From contig JAJYPA010000433.1 in NCBI GenBank assembly GCA_021795795.1, forward strand, positions 1-7,072: 7,072 nucleotides of DNA, read 5' to 3'. Source of the stretch: Pseudomonadota bacterium. GTDB lineage: Bacteria; Pseudomonadota; Gammaproteobacteria; Halothiobacillales; Halothiobacillaceae. This document shows positions 5,611 to 7,072 of the stretch, piece by piece. Position 1 is the stretch's first letter, and the number at the start of each line of letters is the position of its first letter. A model generated the notes under the pieces. It worked only from the letters and a program-made list of their open reading frames with translations. It was not told where the DNA came from and ran no database searches. A program made the translations under genes and the position numbers.

Positions 5611-6035
5611 TTGGATCCATCCTCACCACCCAGGAGCGTCTCGATTGCCTTGGCAATGCGCTCTCCCGCCTGTGGATTTTCCAGGTATCGCAGAACTAGT
5701 CGCGCCACCTCCTCACGGACGGCAGGATCGCCACGATCGAAACGCTTCGCAAGCGTCTGAAGTAGCGACGAAATAGTCTCTTCTCCAGCGGCACCCCTGG
5801 CTATCTGCATATCAAGGGCAATGCTATGTCCTTCTTCTGCTATGCCATAAAGGTCGGACAATCGCAGATCGAACGCCTTGGCTATCGCCCTCAATGTGCT
5901 CTCGGACGCACCCTGAATACCGCGTTCCAATCTGGAGATGTTCCCGGCATCTGACCCCACCCGATGAGCAAGCTCCTCCTGAGTCCACCCACGCGCTTTC
6001 CGCAGTTCTCGTATTACCTCACCCAAGGTCTTCAT
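5607..6035 (-). CDS. XRE-family transcriptional regulator (142 aa)
   Basis: A Cro/CI-type HTH fills residues 4-62: GEVIRELRKARGWTQEELAH, then VGSDAGNISRLERG and the helix TLRAIAKAFDLRLSDLY. The remaining 80 residues are helical, without a LexA/CI peptidase Ser-Lys pair that I can see, so RecA-induced self-cleavage is not suggested. It is first in the operon with the nucleotidyltransferase and 318-residue genes and probably represses that operon or the divergent promoter. The frame is open to a TTG at 6095. ATG 6035 is preferred because the HTH begins directly after it, although no strong Shine-Dalgarno precedes it. Confidence 0.88.
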   Translation of the reverse strand: MKTLGEVIRELRKARGWTQEELAHRVGSDAGNISRLERGIQGASESTLRAIAKAFDLRLSDLYGIAEEGHSIALDMQIARGAAGEETISSLLQTLAKRFDRGDPAVREEVARLVLRYLENPQAGERIAKAIETLLGGEDGSK

Positions 6036-6058
6036 GTGTGTAGGCTGCAACGTTCTTG

Positions 6059-6087
6059 TTGATAGCGCAAAGCGCTGCACGCATAAT
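6059..6087 (+). promoter_or_regulatory. Promoter of the plus-strand XRE gene
   Basis: TTGATA (6059-6064) and CATAAT (6082-6087) are 17 bp apart, each one mismatch from consensus, predicting a start near 6094. The -10 is embedded in CGCATAATGC, shared with the promoter at 4105-4132. A second, weaker pair, TTGCAA (6090-6095) and AATAAT (6114-6119) with an 18-bp spacer, would start transcription at the XRE ATG itself. No convincing minus-strand promoter for the divergent XRE gene was found. Confidence 0.58.
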
Positions 6088-6127
6088 GCTTGCAAGTAAA
6101 ATGCGCAATACGCAATAATAGTCGCAT
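6064..6127. promoter_or_regulatory. Divergent operator region with short palindromes
   Basis: Between the two XRE genes lie AGCGC-AAA-GCGCT (6064-6076), GCAT-A-ATGC (6081-6089), the perfect 8-mer palindrome CTTGCAAG (6089-6096), TGCGCA (6102-6107), and ATGCG (6101-6105) inverted as CGCAT (6123-6127). Several overlap the predicted promoter elements. This density is typical of CI/Cro-like operators. Which palindrome is bound by which regulator cannot be told from sequence. Confidence 0.5.
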
Positions 6128-6347
6128 GGAAAATCTTCGCTCACTTCGGAAGGCTAGGCTGGAGTCCCTAGTGGATGTCGCAAAGGAGGTTGGAGTTGCG
6201 CCATCGACGATCTCCCGCATTGAACGCGGCCTCATCATGCCCTCGCTACCGCTGATACGGGCTATTGCGAAGCACTTTGGCGTGAGTATTGACGACCTCT
6301 GCCCATACCTAGGCAGGTGCAATCCATGCCAGGTAAACAAGCAATGA
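6126..6347 (+). CDS. Small XRE-family regulator, Cro/CI-like (73 aa)
   Basis: One HTH domain, residues 3-58: LRSLRKARLESLVDVAKEVG, then VAPSTISRIERGLIMPSLPL and the helix IRAIAKHFGVSIDDL. A short Cys-containing tail follows (CPYLGRCNPCQ), with three cysteines in a CxxxxxCxxC arrangement that could bind metal. It is divergent from the 142-residue XRE gene across a palindrome-rich 90 bp. The start at 6126 fits the domain. No Shine-Dalgarno precedes it, so initiation is either weak or leaderless. The stop overlaps the next ATG by 4 bp (ATGA). Confidence 0.85.
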   Translation: MENLRSLRKARLESLVDVAKEVGVAPSTISRIERGLIMPSLPLIRAIAKHFGVSIDDLCPYLGRCNPCQVNKQ

Positions 6348-6550
6348 CTTGGATCTGTGGCTACCGTGACGGCACCCCGCAAGGCCGGGCCTTCCAGATG
6401 CCCGACTGGACCCATGGCTTGGTCACAGAAGCGGATGCCGCCGAGATCGCGGCGGAGCTTCGCCGGTCTACAGGCACCGAACCGCACATATTGACGGTGC
6501 GCGGCCGCCTGATTCGCTTGGCCCGAATCTGGAAGGGTGGGAAGGAATGA
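6344..6550 (+). CDS. Small hypothetical protein (68 aa)
   Basis: Not recognised. It begins MTWICGYRDGTPQGRAFQMP and continues with an alpha segment (EADAAEIAAELRRSTG) and a beta/basic segment (HILTVRGRLIRLARIWKG), which suggests a small alpha/beta protein. Upstream in-frame ATGs exist at 6317 and 6326. ATG 6344 is chosen for its 4-bp overlap with the XRE stop and because the conserved-looking part begins there. Its TGA overlaps the next ATG in the same way. Confidence 0.65.
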   Translation: MTWICGYRDGTPQGRAFQMPDWTHGLVTEADAAEIAAELRRSTGTEPHILTVRGRLIRLARIWKGGKE

Positions 6551-6636
6551 GGACCGTAGATGCCCGGCGCATCCGTGTCTGCCCACTGGTTCCCGTGGAG
6601 ACTGCCGCCGTAGCGGATGGGGAGGGTCAGCCATGA
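6547..6636 (+). CDS. Very small ORF in the overlap chain (29 aa)
   Basis: The frame starts with an ATGA overlap on the previous gene, preceded by GGGAAGGA, and ends with another ATGA overlap at 6633. The peptide begins MRTVDARRIRVCPLVPVETA. It is too short to classify. The two flanking 4-bp overlaps are the main argument that it is translated; otherwise it could be chance. Confidence 0.42.
   Translation: MRTVDARRIRVCPLVPVETAAVADGEGQP
6621..6626 (+). promoter_or_regulatory. Shine-Dalgarno before the ATG at 6633
   Basis: GGAGGG lies 6 nt upstream of the ATG at 6633, within a GGGGAGGG run. It is the best ribosome binding site in the plus-strand block, yet the frame it serves soon runs antisense to the MqsA-family gene. 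Confidence 0.5.
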
Positions 6637-7072
6637 GCCATTTCAACTCGCCGCCGCAAACCCGTCACCTTGGAGTCTCTATTCCTGACAGGTCTGGAAC
6701 TTATCCCGTCCGCCTGATCTCGCTCATGAGCTCCGGATGCTTCTCGAGCAGCTTTAGCAAGAGGACCGTAGACTTATGGGGTTGGGTCTTGCCGCGCTCG
6801 TATTCGGAAAACGCGGACACGCCGCCGCCGAAAAGCAGTCCGGCATCTTTCTGGCTCAGGTGCAGACGTTTACGCGCTGCGCGTAACGCCTGCCCCTGGC
6901 GGGTGGCGGCATCCTTGCGCAACGCGCTCAACGCGTCTGCATACTGCTGCGCTTCACCCGCATCAAATTCGCATTCTCCGCAGACCGGACAATGCCATCC
7001 GGCGATGGCCGGTACGGTAACGGTCAAGCCATCCACGGAAATGATCATGTCCTTGCGCTCATGCACGAGTTC
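6633..7072 (+). other. Open frame antisense to the MqsA gene; possible truncated gene start
   Basis: From ATG 6633 (peptide MSHFNSPPQTRHLGVSIPDR and on) no stop occurs before the window edge. After about 6700 the frame is a Ser/Arg/Cys-rich reverse reading of the MqsA-family gene and is unlikely to be functional protein. The first 20 or so codons have a good Shine-Dalgarno and an ATGA overlap with the gene before. They may therefore be the 5' stub of a gene cut by arrival of the toxin-antitoxin module. The non-overlapping part (6637-6700) holds no terminator that I can see. Confidence 0.3.
6701..7072 (-). CDS. mqsA: MqsA-family type II antitoxin, N-terminus beyond the window
   Basis: The visible 123 residues start ELVHERKDM, the segment that in MqsA/YgiT proteins follows the first CPxCG zinc motif, so about 10 residues are missing. 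The second zinc pair is present (WHCPVCG), followed by a helix (DAGEAQQYADALSALRKDAA) and the C-terminal HTH (ALRAARKRLHLSQKDAGLLF, then GGGVSAFSEYERGKTQPHKS and KLLEKHPEL). The antitoxin binds and neutralises a cognate toxin (MqsR or a DUF4258-type protein) and represses the shared promoter. The toxin gene would lie upstream, just outside the window. A GTG at 7066 could be read as a start but would remove the first zinc motif. The gene faces the plus-strand genes tail to tail. Confidence 0.88.
   Translation of the reverse strand, partial: ELVHERKDMIISVDGLTVTVPAIAGWHCPVCGECEFDAGEAQQYADALSALRKDAATRQGQALRAARKRLHLSQKDAGLLFGGGVSAFSEYERGKTQPHKSTVLLLKLLEKHPELMSEIRRTG

Larger units (their letters stand above)
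50..7072. mobile_element. Left part of an integrated element (genomic island/ICE-like), right end outside the window
   Basis: A 3' tRNA-His fragment at 50-96 is followed by a tyrosine recombinase reading toward it, a DUF4224 gene, a ParB-like gene, divergent XRE regulators and a toxin-antitoxin antitoxin. This is the usual content of a tRNA-integrated element. The tRNA fragment keeps its 3' end on the left, so bases 1-49 should be chromosome downstream of tRNA-His. The element then extends right, and the intact tRNA-His gene is expected at the far right end, beyond this window. No conjugation, replication or virion genes are visible, so ICE, satellite and plain island cannot be told apart. 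The window could also show a circular form with an attP site, in which case 1-49 would be element too. Confidence 0.72.

Noticed and set aside
4764..5776. Two plus-strand frames (4764-5252 and 5309-5776) opposite the nucleotidyltransferase unit
   Set aside because: Both are antisense to genes with recognisable motifs and tight overlaps, and neither shows a domain or a supported start.
4110..6108. GCGCAA as a regulon-wide operator hexamer
   Set aside because: The hexamer also appears many times inside coding regions (for example 4361, 4469, 5319 and 6915), so it is not specific; only the longer shared 10-mer was kept.
6032..6646. 204-codon minus-strand frame across the switch region
   Set aside because: It spans the promoters and runs antisense to the XRE gene at 6126-6347, and its sequence is Arg/Ser/Pro-rich with no domain.
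1..7072. CRISPR arrays, rRNA genes, IS transposases or riboswitches
   Set aside because: No regularly spaced repeats, rRNA-like stretches, transposase motifs or recognisable riboswitch folds were seen on either strand.

Overview
The window looks like one end of an integrated mobile element (a genomic island, ICE or satellite-like element) in a proteobacterium. Coding regions are mostly moderately GC-rich. The 47 bases at 50-96, read on the minus strand, are the 3' part of a tRNA-His(GTG) gene. They match the proteobacterial tRNA-His from the anticodon loop to the encoded CCA, and the match stops abruptly at 96/97. This is the signature of the distal attachment site left by a tRNA-targeting tyrosine recombinase. 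Bases 1-49 are therefore probably host chromosome and everything from about 97 rightwards is element. The style resembles Acidithiobacillus-type gammaproteobacteria, but that assignment is a guess.

Layout. (1) 174-4062, minus strand: a tightly packed seven-gene operon. In transcription order it encodes a LuxR-type HTH protein (3616-4062), a 61-residue unknown (3444-3629), a 489-residue ParB-like protein (1978-3447), a small helical protein (1654-1923), a 78-residue unknown (1425-1661), a DUF4224 protein that may be the excisionase (1174-1404) and the integrase (174-1181). Five of its six junctions overlap or lie 20 bp apart, and the sixth is 54 bp. The promoter is recognisable at 4105-4132. 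A perfect 32-bp palindrome lies inside the ParB-like gene. (2) 4152-6035, minus strand: a separate three-gene unit with 4-bp stop/start overlaps. It encodes an XRE repressor, a nucleotidyltransferase-fold protein (DUF6932-like) and a 318-residue unknown, and it ends in a good intrinsic terminator. The nucleotidyltransferase gene is clearly poorer in GC than its surroundings. (3) 6036-6125: a divergent control region full of short palindromes. (4) 6126-6636, plus strand: a 73-residue XRE protein followed by two small overlapping genes. A further start at 6633 runs antisense into the next gene. (5) 6701 to the window edge, minus strand: a MqsA-family antitoxin cut off at its N-terminus by the edge.

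How it may work together (inference). The two divergent XRE genes resemble a CI/Cro-like decision switch. The -10 region of the plus-strand XRE promoter and that of the large integration/partition operon share the 10-mer CGCATAATGC, so one regulator could control both. On this reading, the 174-4062 operon handles maintenance, excision and integration, while the three-gene XRE-nucleotidyltransferase unit and the MqsA module are cargo or stability functions. The XRE-nucleotidyltransferase-318 aa unit is the best candidate here for an undescribed system.
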